A stretch of 64,000 nucleotides of DNA from Rahnella bonaserana. GTDB lineage: Bacteria > Pseudomonadota > Gammaproteobacteria > Enterobacterales > Enterobacteriaceae. The translations under genes were made by a program, and so were the position numbers. The notes under the pieces were generated by a model. That model saw only the letters and a program-made list of their open reading frames with translations, was not told where the DNA came from and made no database searches. How positions within the stretch are numbered: the first letter of the stretch is position 1; each line of letters begins with the position of its first letter. The stretch lies in the NCBI RefSeq assembly GCF_019049675.1, contig NZ_JAFMOW010000058.1, positions 62,001 to 126,000 of the forward strand. The letters run 5' to 3'. Shown here one piece after another: positions 8,676 to 18,560 of the stretch.

Positions 8676-8902
8676 TTGTCGTTATATAACATCGATACTT
8701 TTGATGTTTATTTGTAGATTTTGCGTCACAAACCCCAGTTTACCAGTCAAAAACTCTGCACAATGCCCTTGTGAAATCACTGACATTTATCCCGCTCTGC
8801 ATATTTTAACTTATGGTTAGCAGGGAGATTCAGTGGTAAGTTCGAGCGAGGGTATCGTTTGCGCGGTGTGCTGTTTATGCACTTAATTAAATGAGGAATA
8901 AG
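8676..8902 (+). promoter_or_regulatory. gcvTHP promoter region
   Basis: Together with the ubiI tail, about 310 bases lie between ubiI and gcvT, the place of the regulated gcv promoter. In E. coli GcvA (motif CTAAT), GcvR, Lrp and PurR act here. Two CTAAT motifs occur at about 8593 and 8625, upstream of the hairpin, but this is too short a motif to claim operators. No small gene was found. Confidence 0.4.
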
Positions 8903-10000
8903 ATGGTTAAGCAGACTCAGCTTTATGAACAACATGTTGCGTGCGGCGCGCGTATGGTCGATTTCCACGGCTGGATGATGCCTTTGCATTACGGCTCCCA
9001 GCTGGATGAACACCACATCGTGCGTCAGGATGCCGGTATGTTTGACGTCTCTCACATGACCATTGTCGATCTGCACGGTGCACGTACCCGTGAATTCCTC
9101 CGTTACCTTCTGGCGAACGATGTCGCCAAACTCACCGTTCCCGGCAAAGCGTTGTACACCGGCATGCTCAATGCTTCAGGCGGCGTGATCGACGACCTGA
9201 TTGTTTACTTCCTCAACGAAAATTATTTCCGTCTGGTGGTTAACTCCGCAACCCGCGAGAAAGATCTGGCATGGATTTCGCAGCATGCAGAACCCTACGC
9301 TGTTGAACTGACGGTGCGTGATGATCTGGCGCTGGTTGCTGTGCAGGGCCCGCAGGCGAAAGAAAAAGCACAAACCCTGTTCACCGATGAACAAAAACAA
9401 GCGGTCGCGGGCATGAAGCCGTTCTTCGGTGTTCAGGCGGGTGACCTGTTTATCGCGACAACCGGCTACACCGGCGAAGCGGGTTATGAAATTGCGCTGC
9501 CGCAAGAGCAGGTCGCGGATTTCTGGCAGAAATTGCTGGCCGCAGGCGTGAAACCTGCCGGTCTGGGCGCGCGCGACACGCTGCGTCTGGAAGCAGGCAT
9601 GAATCTCTACGGTCAGGAAATGGACGAGGGCGTTTCACCGCTGGCGGCCAACATGGGCTGGACCATCGCCTGGCTACCGGAAGACCGTAACTTTATTGGC
9701 CGTGACGCACTGGAAAGACAGCGCGAGCAGGGCACCGAACAGCTGGTCGGCCTGGTGATGACTGAGAAAGGCGTATTGCGTAACGAACTGCCGGTGCGAT
9801 TCACCGACAGCGCGGGCAACACGCTGGAAGGCGTGATCACCAGCGGCTCATTCTCTCCGACGCTGGGCTACAGTATTGCTCTGGCACGCGTTCCGGCGGG
9901 CATTGGCGAAAACGCTATTGTGCAAATCCGAAACCGCGAAATGCCGGTAAAAGTCACTAAGCCAGGTTTTGTCCGTAATGGCAAACCGCTGGTGCAGTAA
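8903..10000 (+). CDS. gcvT: Aminomethyltransferase, glycine cleavage T protein
   Basis: 365 residues (E. coli 364). The start at 8903 is chosen over an in-frame ATG 12 bases upstream because GAGGAATAAG lies just before it and the family begins with a KQTQLYEQH-type sequence. T protein releases ammonia from the aminomethyl group on the H protein and passes the one-carbon unit to tetrahydrofolate. Folate-site segments such as [15 protein letters not shown] and [13 protein letters not shown] are present. First gene of gcvTHP. Confidence 0.98.
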   Translation: MVKQTQLYEQHVACGARMVDFHGWMMPLHYGSQLDEHHIVRQDAGMFDVSHMTIVDLHGARTREFLRYLLANDVAKLTVPGKALYTGMLNASGGVIDDLIVYFLNENYFRLVVNSATREKDLAWISQHAEPYAVELTVRDDLALVAVQGPQAKEKAQTLFTDEQKQAVAGMKPFFGVQAGDLFIATTGYTGEAGYEIALPQEQVADFWQKLLAAGVKPAGLGARDTLRLEAGMNLYGQEMDEGVSPLAANMGWTIAWLPEDRNFIGRDALERQREQGTEQLVGLVMTEKGVLRNELPVRFTDSAGNTLEGVITSGSFSPTLGYSIALARVPAGIGENAIVQIRNREMPVKVTKPGFVRNGKPLVQ

Positions 10001-10062
10001 AGAATTCGTAATAAAAATTATCCAGTTAACGCTGAATTAAGCACTTTTTTGGAGAAAGTAAC

Positions 10063-10449
10063 ATGAGCAATGTTCCAGCAGATTTGAAATACGCCTCTTC
10101 CCACGAGTGGGTACGTTCAGAAGGCAACGGCGTTTACACCGTAGGCATCACCGAACACGCGCAGGAATTACTGGGCGACATGGTCTTCGTTGATCTGCCA
10201 GAAGTTGGCCGCGAAGTGGCTGCCGGTGAAGACTGCGCCGTGGCTGAATCCGTCAAAGCGGCGTCAGATATTTATTCTCCTATCAGCGGCGAAATCGTTG
10301 CAGTTAACGGCGAACTGGAAGGTTCTCCGGAGCTGGTCAACAGCGAGCCCTACGGCACCGGTTTCCTGTTCCAGATTAAAGCGTCAGACGAAAGCGAACT
10401 GGCTAAGCTGCTTGATGCAGAAGCCTATTCAGCTTCCATCGACGAATAA
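10063..10449 (+). CDS. gcvH: Glycine cleavage system H protein
   Basis: 128 residues. It carries the lipoyl arm that shuttles the aminomethyl group between the P, T and L proteins. The lipoylated lysine is K65 in the signature [18 protein letters not shown]-type ribosome site (GGAGAAAG) precedes the ATG. It lies 62 bases after gcvT and 109 before gcvP. Confidence 0.98.
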   Translation: MSNVPADLKYASSHEWVRSEGNGVYTVGITEHAQELLGDMVFVDLPEVGREVAAGEDCAVAESVKAASDIYSPISGEIVAVNGELEGSPELVNSEPYGTGFLFQIKASDESELAKLLDAEAYSASIDE

Positions 10450-10467
10450 TTACACATAGCTTGACCC

Positions 10468-10490
10468 GCCCCGCAACCCGTTTGCGGGGC
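10468..10490. repeat. Hairpin in the gcvH-gcvP gap
   Basis: Perfect 9-bp stem GCCCCGCAA / TTGCGGGGC with a 5-base loop in the 109-base gap. No T-run follows, so it is more likely an RNA-stability or processing element than a terminator. Confidence 0.6.
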
Positions 10491-10558
10491 AGATCCCGAC
10501 CCGTAGCTTTTGTCAGTATCCCAAGACACCTCCAGCAGATTTCAGGAATGCGTAGCAA

Positions 10559-13432
10559 ATGACTCAGACTCTCAGCCAACTCGAACACAGCGAAGCCTTT
10601 ATTGGCCGCCATATCGGTCCGTCTTCTCAGCAGCAGCAGCAAATGCTGGAAACGGTCGGTGCGGACTCCTTAAACGCGCTGATCCAGCAGATCGTTCCGG
10701 TCGATATCCAGTTGCCGGGGCCACCGGCTGTCGGCGATGCCGTGACTGAACATCAGGCGCTGGCTGAGCTGAAAGCCATTGCCAGCCAGAACCAGCGCTA
10801 TAAATCCTACATCGGTATGGGTTACAGCGCGGTGCTGACGCCGCCGGTTATCCTGCGCAATATGCTGGAAAATCCGGGCTGGTACACCGCGTATACACCG
10901 TATCAGCCGGAAGTCTCACAAGGTCGTCTTGAAGCATTGCTGAACTTCCAGCAACTGACGTTAGATCTGACCGGTCTGGATCTGGCTTCTGCTTCTTTGC
11001 TCGACGAAGCGACTGCCGCCGCCGAAGCGATGGCGCTGGCAAAACGCGCCAGTAAACTGAAAGACGCTAACCGTTTCTTCGTGGCTGATGATGTGCACCC
11101 GCAAACGCTGGACGTGGTTCGCACCCGTGCGGAAACTTTCGGTTTTGACATCATCGTTGATAAAGCCGAGAAAGTGCTCGAGCTGGAAGGCGTGTTCGGC
11201 GTGCTGTTGCAGCAGGTTGGCACCACCGGTGAAGTTCACGATTACACCGCACTGCTGGGCGAACTGAAATCCCGCAAAATTATTACCAGCGTAGCCGCTG
11301 ATATCATGGCGCTGGTGTTGCTGGCCGCACCGGGCAAGCAGGGCGCAGACGTAGTCTTCGGTTCTGCACAACGCTTTGGTGTGCCGATGGGCTACGGCGG
11401 TCCGCACGCGGCATTTTTCGCCTGCGTAGATGAATTCAAACGTTCCATGCCCGGCCGTATCATCGGGGTTTCCCGGGATGCCGCAGGCAAAACTGCACTG
11501 CGTATGGCGATGCAGACACGCGAGCAACATATCCGCCGCGAAAAAGCCAACTCCAATATTTGTACCTCGCAGGTTTTACTGGCGAATATTGCCAGCCTGT
11601 ATGCGGTATTCCACGGCCCTGAAGGCCTGAAACGCATTGCGTCACGTATTCATCGTCTTACCGATATTCTGGCCGCTGGCCTGAAACAGGGCGGTCTGAC
11701 GCTGCGTCATAACACCTGGTTCGATACACTGACTGTTGAAGTCAAAGACAAAGCCGCCGTGCTGGAACGCGCGCTGAGCTTCGGCCTGAACCTGCGTACT
11801 GACATTCACGGCGCAGTCGGTATCACCCTTGATGAAGCTACGTCCCGCGAAGACGTTCAGATTCTGTTTGCAGCCCTGCTGGGTGACGATAACGGTCTGG
11901 ATATCGACAAACTGGACAAAGCCGCATCGACCGACAGCAACTCCATTCCTGCGGCGATGCTGCGTGTGGATCCGATCCTGACCCATCCGGTATTTAACCA
12001 GTACCACAGCGAAACCGAGATGATGCGTTACATGCACCGTCTGGAGAAAAAGGATCTGGCGCTGAATCAGGCGATGATCCCGCTGGGTTCCTGCACCATG
12101 AAACTGAATGCTGCGGCAGAAATGATCCCGATTACCTGGCCGGAATTCGCTGAACTTCATCCGTTCTGCCCGACAGAACAGGCTGGCGGTTATCAGCAAA
12201 TGATTGGTCAGCTGTCACAATGGCTGGTTCAGCTCACCGGTTACGACGCAGTTTGTATGCAGCCGAACTCCGGCGCGCAGGGTGAATATGCGGGTCTGCT
12301 GGCCATCCGTCGTTACCATGAAAGCCGTAACGAGAGCGGTCGTCATATCTGCCTGATCCCAAGTTCAGCGCACGGTACTAACCCGGCTTCCGCGCAAATG
12401 GCGAGCATGACCGTGGTAGTGGTGGCGTGTGACAAACAGGGCAACATCGATCTGAGTGACCTGCGTGAGAAAGCAGCGAAAGCGGGTGATGAGCTGTCTT
12501 GTATCATGGTGACGTATCCGTCAACGCACGGTGTTTACGAAGAAACCATCCGTGAGGTGTGCCAGATTGTGCATCAGTACGGCGGTCAGGTTTACCTCGA
12601 CGGCGCGAACATGAACGCACAGGTCGGCATTACGACGCCGGGTTACATCGGCGCGGACGTCTCGCACCTTAACCTGCATAAAACCTTCTGTATTCCGCAC
12701 GGCGGCGGCGGTCCTGGCATGGGGCCGATTGGCGTGAAATCACATCTGGCTCCGTTCGTTCCGGGTCACAGTGTGGTACAGATTGACGGCGTACTGACGC
12801 AAAACGGCGCGGTTTCTGCGGCTCCGTTTGGCAGTGCTTCCATTCTGCCAATCAGCTGGATGTACATCCGCATGATGGGCGCGGAAGGCCTGAAACAAGC
12901 CAGCCAGGTCGCTATCCTGAATGCCAACTACATCGCCACCCGTCTGAAAGACGCCTATCCGGTGCTCTATACCGGCCGTGATGGTCGTGTTGCGCACGAA
13001 TGTATTCTGGATATTCGTCCGCTGAAAGACACCACCGGTATCAGCGAAATGGATATCGCCAAACGTCTGATCGACTATGGATTCCACGCCCCGACCATGT
13101 CCTTCCCGGTTGCCGGTACGCTGATGGTTGAGCCAACCGAATCCGAAAGCAAAGTGGAACTGGATCGCTTTATCGATGCGCTGCTGGCCATCCGCAGTGA
13201 AATCGACCGCGTGGAAAAAGGCGAATGGCCGCTGGAAGATAACCCGCTGGTGAATGCACCGCACGTGCAGAACGAGCTGGTCAGCGACTGGAACCACCCG
13301 TATACCCGTGAAGTCGCGGTATTCCCGGCCGGTTACGACAACAAATACTGGCCGACCGTGAAACGTCTGGATGACGTGTACGGGGACAGGAATTTGTTCT
13401 GTTCATGTGTGCCGATGTCAGATTACGAGTAA
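10559..13432 (+). CDS. gcvP: Glycine dehydrogenase (decarboxylating), P protein
   Basis: 957 residues, as in E. coli. The PLP enzyme decarboxylates glycine and loads the remaining aminomethyl group on lipoyl-GcvH. Both homologous halves are present. The PLP lysine is K708 in HLNLHKTF, followed by the glycine-rich GGGGPGMGP. The start at 10559 lies close to the ATGs of other GcvP proteins (MTQTLSQLE). It is the last gene of the operon and is followed 15 bases later by a terminator. Confidence 0.98.
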   Translation: MTQTLSQLEHSEAFIGRHIGPSSQQQQQMLETVGADSLNALIQQIVPVDIQLPGPPAVGDAVTEHQALAELKAIASQNQRYKSYIGMGYSAVLTPPVILRNMLENPGWYTAYTPYQPEVSQGRLEALLNFQQLTLDLTGLDLASASLLDEATAAAEAMALAKRASKLKDANRFFVADDVHPQTLDVVRTRAETFGFDIIVDKAEKVLELEGVFGVLLQQVGTTGEVHDYTALLGELKSRKIITSVAADIMALVLLAAPGKQGADVVFGSAQRFGVPMGYGGPHAAFFACVDEFKRSMPGRIIGVSRDAAGKTALRMAMQTREQHIRREKANSNICTSQVLLANIASLYAVFHGPEGLKRIASRIHRLTDILAAGLKQGGLTLRHNTWFDTLTVEVKDKAAVLERALSFGLNLRTDIHGAVGITLDEATSREDVQILFAALLGDDNGLDIDKLDKAASTDSNSIPAAMLRVDPILTHPVFNQYHSETEMMRYMHRLEKKDLALNQAMIPLGSCTMKLNAAAEMIPITWPEFAELHPFCPTEQAGGYQQMIGQLSQWLVQLTGYDAVCMQPNSGAQGEYAGLLAIRRYHESRNESGRHICLIPSSAHGTNPASAQMASMTVVVVACDKQGNIDLSDLREKAAKAGDELSCIMVTYPSTHGVYEETIREVCQIVHQYGGQVYLDGANMNAQVGITTPGYIGADVSHLNLHKTFCIPHGGGGPGMGPIGVKSHLAPFVPGHSVVQIDGVLTQNGAVSAAPFGSASILPISWMYIRMMGAEGLKQASQVAILNANYIATRLKDAYPVLYTGRDGRVAHECILDIRPLKDTTGISEMDIAKRLIDYGFHAPTMSFPVAGTLMVEPTESESKVELDRFIDALLAIRSEIDRVEKGEWPLEDNPLVNAPHVQNELVSDWNHPYTREVAVFPAGYDNKYWPTVKRLDDVYGDRNLFCSCVPMSDYE

Positions 13433-13447
13433 GACTCTTTTTAGCTG

Positions 13448-13473
13448 AAGCCGCAGCTAGTGGCGGCTTTTTG
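13448..13473 (+). terminator. Terminator of gcvTHP
   Basis: Stem AAGCCGC / GCGGCTT with an 8-base loop and a following T5 run, directly after gcvP. Confidence 0.85.
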
Positions 13474-13486
13474 CTAACGTCAAAAT

Positions 13487-14034
13487 CAAGGTCGTGGGCG
13501 CCGGCCCACACCGGGTTAAGGGGCGTAAACGCGCCCCTTAACAATCCTGCGTTTTTTCACTCCGCGCTGTCGCATTCACGATGGACATGCACCGCTAAAA
13601 TAGTGAGTGGCGTAAATTCAGGTGCTTCGCACTGCCTTCTCTCGGTGTTACTCGGCCTAGGGCCTCGCCCTTCGGGCCGTCACTTCGTGACGTTGTCTTG
13701 CAGAGCTCGACCCAAGCCATAGGTCTTGAAGCCGCTCCGTTCAGCTGAATTTTGAGCACGCCAATTACCTTCTCTAAAAGATAAACCCCTTGTGTTTTTG
13801 AATTTAAGATCCCGCGGGCGATTCAGAAAGCTTGCTGACTGAGAGGTTGCAGACCCCAGGCTGCAATCCCGAAAGGAAGGGACCGCGCAGCGGCAAGATT
13901 TCCAGCCTGTCACCATGATTTCTGAAACATAGTGTCTAGCGGCAGCGCGCAGTGAAAAAACGGGGGAGTCCAGAGGGCGCGCGTTTACGCGTCCTTTGGG
14001 CCAGTGTGGGTGGCAACCCACGAACTTGACCTTG
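13487..14034. mobile_element. Unnamed non-coding element with long imperfect inverted ends
   Basis: A 548-bp stretch is bounded by arms of about 93-103 bp that are imperfect reverse complements of each other (about 13487-13579 and 13932-14034). Exact inverted blocks include CAAGGTC, the 11-mer GCGTAAACGCG at 13523 versus 13980, and the 11-mer GTTTTTTCACT at 13551 versus 13951. The interior has further small palindromes (for example CGTCACTTCGTGACG near 13679) and no convincing gene; a 113-codon minus-strand frame lacks protein-like features. It resembles a MITE or large intergenic repeat but I cannot name a family. It separates gcvP from ygfF. Confidence 0.55.
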
Positions 14035-14088
14035 CAGTTGAATATTCCTCTTCTACACTTTCCTCACTTTCCCCCACTGGAGTATTCA

Positions 14089-14832
14089 ATGAAAATCGCT
14101 CTCGTCACCGGCGCCAGCCGTGGCATCGGCCGTGCAACGGCTCTTCTTCTTGCGCAGCAGGGGTACGCCGTCGGTGTGAATTATGTGAATAATGAAACCG
14201 CAGCGCACTCCGTCATCGATGAAATCCATCAGGCCGGAGGCAAAGCTATTGCACTCAAAGCTGATATCGCTGATGAAGCGCAGGTTGTCGCGATGTTCAA
14301 ACAGCTGAGCGCCGAACTCGGCCCGATCACCGCGCTGGTGAATAATGCCGGGATTTTGTTCCAGCAGACCACCATTGAAAATATCTCCGCTGAACGCATC
14401 AATAAAGTGCTGTCTACCAACGTGACCGGATATTTCCTGTGCTGCCGCGAGGCGGTGAAAATCATGTCGCATCGTCATGGCGGAAAGGGCGGGGCGATTG
14501 TGAATGTGTCCTCGGCGGCGTCCCGTCTGGGCGCGCCGGGTGAGTATGTGGATTACGCGGCATCGAAAGGTGCGGTGGATACCCTGACTACCGGTCTGGC
14601 GCTGGAAGTGGCCCCGTACGGTATCCGCGTAAACTGTGTGCGTCCCGGCCTGATCTATACCGAAATGCATGCCAGCGGTGGTGAGCCGGGGCGTGTCGAT
14701 CGCGTGAAAGCTAATCTGCCGATGCAGCGCGGCGGTCAGCCGGAAGAAGTGGCACAGGCAATCTCCTGGCTGCTGTCGAATTCCGCCTCTTACACCACCG
14801 GCAGTTTTCTCGAACTGGCTGGCGGCAGGTAA
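14089..14832 (+). CDS. ygfF: SDR-family oxidoreductase YgfF
   Basis: 247 residues from the ATG at 14089, the same length as E. coli YgfF; the upstream part of the frame lies in the inverted-repeat element. It has the short-chain dehydrogenase features: cofactor motif TGASRGIG near the N-terminus, NNAG, catalytic serine in VNVSS, and the YxxxK pair in YAASK. The segment TNVTGYFLCCREAVK and the C-terminal ASGGEPGRVDRVK are very close to YgfF. The physiological substrate is unknown. In E. coli it also follows gcvP. A GGAG ribosome site lies 8 bases before the ATG. Confidence 0.93.
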   Translation: MKIALVTGASRGIGRATALLLAQQGYAVGVNYVNNETAAHSVIDEIHQAGGKAIALKADIADEAQVVAMFKQLSAELGPITALVNNAGILFQQTTIENISAERINKVLSTNVTGYFLCCREAVKIMSHRHGGKGGAIVNVSSAASRLGAPGEYVDYAASKGAVDTLTTGLALEVAPYGIRVNCVRPGLIYTEMHASGGEPGRVDRVKANLPMQRGGQPEEVAQAISWLLSNSASYTTGSFLELAGGR

Positions 14833-14850
14833 TCAGAGTAAATCATTAAT

Positions 14851-14870
14851 AACGGGGAACGCTCCCCGTT
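14851..14870. terminator. Hairpin after ygfF
   Basis: Perfect 8-bp stem AACGGGGA / TCCCCGTT with loop ACGC, 18 bases after the ygfF stop. No T-run, so termination strength is uncertain. Confidence 0.6.
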
Positions 14871-14880
14871 CACTCCCCCA

Positions 14881-14945
14881 AACGGTCAAATCCACACAAC
14901 CGGTCACTAACGGTCATTAAATTGCACGAGGAATTGTGACCGTTT
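14881..14945. promoter_or_regulatory. Cluster of ACGGTCA motifs, candidate operators
   Basis: Four copies of a short motif occur in 65 bases: AACGGTCAA (14881), CCGGTCACT (14900), ACGGTCATT (14910), and the inverted GTGACCGTTT (14936-14945). They lie about 220-280 bases upstream of a DeoR-type regulator and sugar operon and may be its operators. The distance from the start is large, so this is a proposal only. Confidence 0.4.
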
Positions 14946-15041
14946 GCAAATCTGTTGCTGTCTTGTTGCAACGCAAATAACGATTTAATGCCGCTCCCGC
15001 CACAGATCCAAACTTTAACATTTCAACTTTTCTCACCTTTT

Positions 15042-15057
15042 CGTGACAACTATCACA
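15042..15057 (+). promoter_or_regulatory. Candidate CRP site of the sugar operon
   Basis: CGTGA-N6-TCACA matches nine of ten core positions of the CRP consensus TGTGA-N6-TCACA. It lies 105 bases before the regulator gene that heads the sugar operon, consistent with catabolite control. Confidence 0.6.
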
Positions 15058-15162
15058 GGACGATTGTGGCAAAAAATGCGCACAGTCGCCTTTGAGGCAC
15101 TGCGCATTCCATGAACATCCGGCTGCGTATCCTATTTGACATCGGGAAAGAGGAATCACCAC

Positions 15163-16020
15163 ATGCTGCCAGTAGAGCGACATCGTTATATCACCGAAAT
15201 TCTCAGCCAGCGCGGACGCATTCTGGTACAGGAAGTGGCGCAGTTATGCCGTATCTCGCTGGAAACGGCGCGGAGGGATCTGGCGCTGCTGGAAAAGCGC
15301 GGCGTGCTGTTACGCAGCCATGGCGGCGCGGTGTTTCTGGAGCATTCGGCGGGCGAAAAAACCTATGTGCCTTCGCAGATTGAACAGGGTGAGTCCTTTC
15401 GTGACCGCAGTAATCAGTCGCCGGACAGCAAAACGCGCATCGCCAAACGGGCATTGCAGCTGATTAATCCCGGTGATTGCCTGCTGCTCGACAGCAGTTC
15501 CAGCAGCTGGTTTCTGGCGCGTCAGTTGCCCGATATTCAGCTGGTGGTGCTGACTAACTCCGTACACATCATCCAGACGCTGGCGGTGAAAGCTAACGTG
15601 CGGGTGATCGGACTGGGCGGCGAATACTCGGCGAAATACGAAGATTTCGTCGGCGTGCTGGCCGAGCAGATGCTGAAAGAGTTCGTCATCAACAAACTGT
15701 TTTTCTCCTGTCACGGCATCAGCCACGAAGGCGGCATCCGTGAGAGTAACGAGCATCATGCGCGGCTGAAACAGCAAATGCTGCTTTCCTCCGAGCATAA
15801 AATTTTGCTGGCTGACTCCAGCAAATTCGGCCGCCGCTCCTTTGCGCGGATCTGCCACTACCGGGAAATCGACACACTGATAACAGACCATCTGGAGGAT
15901 GAAGAATTCCGCCAGGAACTGGCCTGGAGCAACGTTAACGTGATTGAAGTTTCTCCGTCACCCCTACAGAAAAAAACTAAAAACAGCCGCAACGGCCCGT
16001 TAGCTGCGGCACATAACTGA
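15163..16020 (+). CDS. DeoR/GlpR-family transcriptional regulator of the sugar operon
   Basis: 285 residues. The start at 15163 is chosen because the DeoR-type N-terminus begins MLPVERHRYITEILSQRG; AAAGAGG lies upstream. The winged helix-turn-helix spans about residues 6-58 (VQEVAQLCRISLETARRDLALLEKRG and HGGA). The C-terminal sugar-phosphate-sensing domain has LDSSSSS and ADSSKFGRR. DeoR-type proteins usually repress and are released by a phosphorylated sugar intermediate. It lies 18 bases upstream of the binding-protein gene and is probably the first gene of the operon it controls. Confidence 0.88.
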   Translation: MLPVERHRYITEILSQRGRILVQEVAQLCRISLETARRDLALLEKRGVLLRSHGGAVFLEHSAGEKTYVPSQIEQGESFRDRSNQSPDSKTRIAKRALQLINPGDCLLLDSSSSSWFLARQLPDIQLVVLTNSVHIIQTLAVKANVRVIGLGGEYSAKYEDFVGVLAEQMLKEFVINKLFFSCHGISHEGGIRESNEHHARLKQQMLLSSEHKILLADSSKFGRRSFARICHYREIDTLITDHLEDEEFRQELAWSNVNVIEVSPSPLQKKTKNSRNGPLAAAHN

Positions 16021-16038
16021 CCTCCCAGGAGAGTAAAC

Positions 16039-17025
16039 ATGATCAAGAAATCCGTTCTTGCCTGCCTGTTCGCCACAGCCATGTTGTCCCTGTCTGCGCA
16101 TGCCGCTGACAAAATTCGCATGGGCGTGGTGGTGAAAGTGGGCGGTAACGCCTGGTTCAACGCGATGGAAGCCGGGATCAAAAGCGAAGCGGCCAAACGC
16201 GGGATCGACGCGTGGCAGGTCGGGCCGACCAGTGCGGATCCGGCGTTGCAGGTGCGTGCGATTGAAGATCTGATCGCCCAGAAAGTGGATGTGATCGGCG
16301 TGGTGCCGAACGATGCCCGCGTGCTGGAGCCGGTGCTGAAACGCGCTCACGACGCCGGGATCAAAGTCATCGTGCATGAATCGCCGGATCAGAAATATGC
16401 CGACTGGGATTTCGAAATGGTCGATGCCACGCAGCACGGCATTAATCACATGATCGCGCTGGCGCAGTGCATGAAGGAAAAGGGGGATTACGCGGTGTAC
16501 GTCGGCAGTCTGACCGTCCCGTTGCATCAGAAATGGGCCGATGCCGCCATCAATTATCAGAAAGAACACTATCCGGATATGCATCTGGTCGGCGACAAAT
16601 TCGGTGTCGGCGAATCGCTGGATGACAGCATCCGTACCACTAACGACCTGATGTCCAAAGACGGCAACCTGAAAGGCATTCTGGCGATCGGTTCACAAGG
16701 TCCGATAGGTGCAGGCCGCGCGGTGCTTAACCGTGGCAAAACTGACGACATCTGCGTGTTCGGGCCGTTCAGTCCGGGTCAGGGCGCCAGTCTGGTGAAA
16801 GCCGGCGCCATCAAAGGCGGCTTTATCTGGAACCCGATGGTTGCCGGTGAAGTCTTTGTGCGCATCGCCGAGAAGCTGGAAAAAGGCGAAAAAATCACTG
16901 ACGGCATGACCATTGAAGGCATGGGCAAAGTGAAAGTCGACGAGGCAACGCGCACCATTTTGGGCAACGAAACTGAAAGCCTGGATAAAGCGAACCTGCC
17001 GAAACTGGTCAAAATGGGACTGTAA
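16039..17025 (+). CDS. Sugar ABC transporter substrate-binding protein (RbsB/LsrB class)
   Basis: 328 residues with a clear signal peptide (MIKKSVLACLFATAML, cleavage near AHA/AD), so periplasmic. The body matches the periplasmic-binding-protein class I (ribose/galactose/AI-2) fold: MGVVVKVGGNAWFNAMEAGIK at the N-lobe and the VVPNDARVLEPVLKRAHDAGI segment typical of this class. It delivers a monosaccharide to the downstream double ATPase and permeases. The ligand is not evident from sequence. The downstream AlsE-like and AlsK-like enzymes suggest a hexose such as allose or allulose. Confidence 0.88.
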   Translation: MIKKSVLACLFATAMLSLSAHAADKIRMGVVVKVGGNAWFNAMEAGIKSEAAKRGIDAWQVGPTSADPALQVRAIEDLIAQKVDVIGVVPNDARVLEPVLKRAHDAGIKVIVHESPDQKYADWDFEMVDATQHGINHMIALAQCMKEKGDYAVYVGSLTVPLHQKWADAAINYQKEHYPDMHLVGDKFGVGESLDDSIRTTNDLMSKDGNLKGILAIGSQGPIGAGRAVLNRGKTDDICVFGPFSPGQGASLVKAGAIKGGFIWNPMVAGEVFVRIAEKLEKGEKITDGMTIEGMGKVKVDEATRTILGNETESLDKANLPKLVKMGL

Positions 17026-17027
17026 TC

Positions 17028-18560
17028 ATGGCAATCTCCGAGATCATTCAAACAGATAACGCGCCGCTGATTGATGTGCAAAACCTGTCAGTGACGTTTG
17101 GCGGGCAGCGTGCGCTCAACGACATTTCCCTGCGGCTGATGCAGGGCGAAGTTCACTGCCTGGCGGGCACCAACGGCTGCGGAAAAAGTACGTTGATCAA
17201 AGTGATCTCGGGGGTTTATCAGCCGGACAACGGTTGCCAGATCACGCTCAGCTCGCCGTCGCAGGGCAGCCAGACCTTCAGCAAACTGTCACCGGATCAG
17301 GCGCGGCAGTTTGGCGTACAGGTGATTTATCAGGACTTATCGCTGTTCCCGAACCTCAGCGTGTTCGAGAACATCGCCTTCGACCACAACTTACAGGGGC
17401 TGATGGGCTGGTATCGTCCGTCGCGCCTGCGGGAAACCGCGCAGCGCATTCTGACTGAACTGAATTACACGCTGGATCTCGACAGCAAAGTCTCGGCGCT
17501 GCCGATTGCCCAGCGCCAGCAGGTGGCGATTTGTCGGGCGCTGGTGGCCGATGCGCGTTTGGTAATTATGGATGAACCGACCGCCTCACTGACCCGCACC
17601 GAAGTGAATCAGTTGCTGCGCACCGTGCATTACCTGAAAAGTAAAGGCATCAGCGTGGTGTTCGTCAGTCATCGCCTCGATGAAGTGCTGGAGATTTCCG
17701 ACAGCGTCACGGTGATCCGCGACGGTAAAAAAGTGGGTACCTTTCCGGCCTCTGAAGTCAGCAGCGAACGTCTGACCGAACTGATGACCGGCCTTAAACT
17801 CGATTACCGCCTGAAAGCCGCCAACATGAATGACCAACGCATCATGCTGGAAACCGACAAACTCAGCCGCGCTGGCCAGTATCACGACGTCAGTTTCAAA
17901 CTGCATGCCGGAGAGGTGCTCGGTTTATGCGGTCTGCTCGGCAGTGGCCGTACCGAACTGGCACTCAGCCTGTTCGGCATGACCAAACCTGACAGCGGCA
18001 AAATTTATCTCGACAGCAAACCGGTGCGTTTTCGCAGCCACGAAGACGCGATCAAATCCGGCGTCGGTTATGTCTCGGAAGATCGCCTGACGCTCGGGCT
18101 GATCCAGCAGCAGTCGGTTGGCGACAATACCGTGCTGGCAATCATGGATCAGCTTCGCAGCCGTTTTCACCTGATCGATGAATATCGCAAAAACAAGATA
18201 ATCCAGCAGTGGATCGAAAAACTCGGCGTCAAAGTCGCCAGTCCTGATCAGGCGATCTCCACACTTTCCGGCGGCAATCAGCAAAAGATCGTCCTCGCGA
18301 AATGGGTACTGACGCAGCCGAAAATCCTGATCCTCGATTCCCCCACGGTTGGCGTCGATGTTGGCGCGAAAGCCAGCATTTATCAGTTGATCCACCAGCT
18401 GGCGGAAGAGGGGATTTCCATCCTGCTGATTTCCGACGAAGTGCCTGAAGTCTATTTCAACTGCGACCGCGTGCTGCATTTCAGTGAAGGCACGGTGGTT
18501 GGCGAATATCTGCCGGGCGCGATCACCCAGCAACAACTTGCGGAGGCGGTCAATGCTTAA
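17028..18560 (+). CDS. Sugar ABC transporter ATP-binding protein, double domain (RbsA class)
   Basis: 510 residues with two fused nucleotide-binding domains. The first has Walker A GTNGCGKST, a degenerate signature LPIAQRQQ and Walker B VIMDEPTAS. The second has a degenerate Walker A-like GLLGSGRTE, intact signature LSGGNQQK and a weak Walker B LILDSPTVG. This asymmetry is normal for the RbsA/MglA/XylG class. The start is two bases after the binding-protein stop and its 3' end overlaps the next gene by 8 bases. Confidence 0.92.
   Translation: MAISEIIQTDNAPLIDVQNLSVTFGGQRALNDISLRLMQGEVHCLAGTNGCGKSTLIKVISGVYQPDNGCQITLSSPSQGSQTFSKLSPDQARQFGVQVIYQDLSLFPNLSVFENIAFDHNLQGLMGWYRPSRLRETAQRILTELNYTLDLDSKVSALPIAQRQQVAICRALVADARLVIMDEPTASLTRTEVNQLLRTVHYLKSKGISVVFVSHRLDEVLEISDSVTVIRDGKKVGTFPASEVSSERLTELMTGLKLDYRLKAANMNDQRIMLETDKLSRAGQYHDVSFKLHAGEVLGLCGLLGSGRTELALSLFGMTKPDSGKIYLDSKPVRFRSHEDAIKSGVGYVSEDRLTLGLIQQQSVGDNTVLAIMDQLRSRFHLIDEYRKNKIIQQWIEKLGVKVASPDQAISTLSGGNQQKIVLAKWVLTQPKILILDSPTVGVDVGAKASIYQLIHQLAEEGISILLISDEVPEVYFNCDRVLHFSEGTVVGEYLPGAITQQQLAEAVNA

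Noticed and set aside
13680-14021. 113-codon minus-strand ORF inside the inverted-repeat element
   Set aside because: It runs through one arm of the element, with Arg/Ser/Cys-rich composition and no domain; more likely chance coding in structured DNA.
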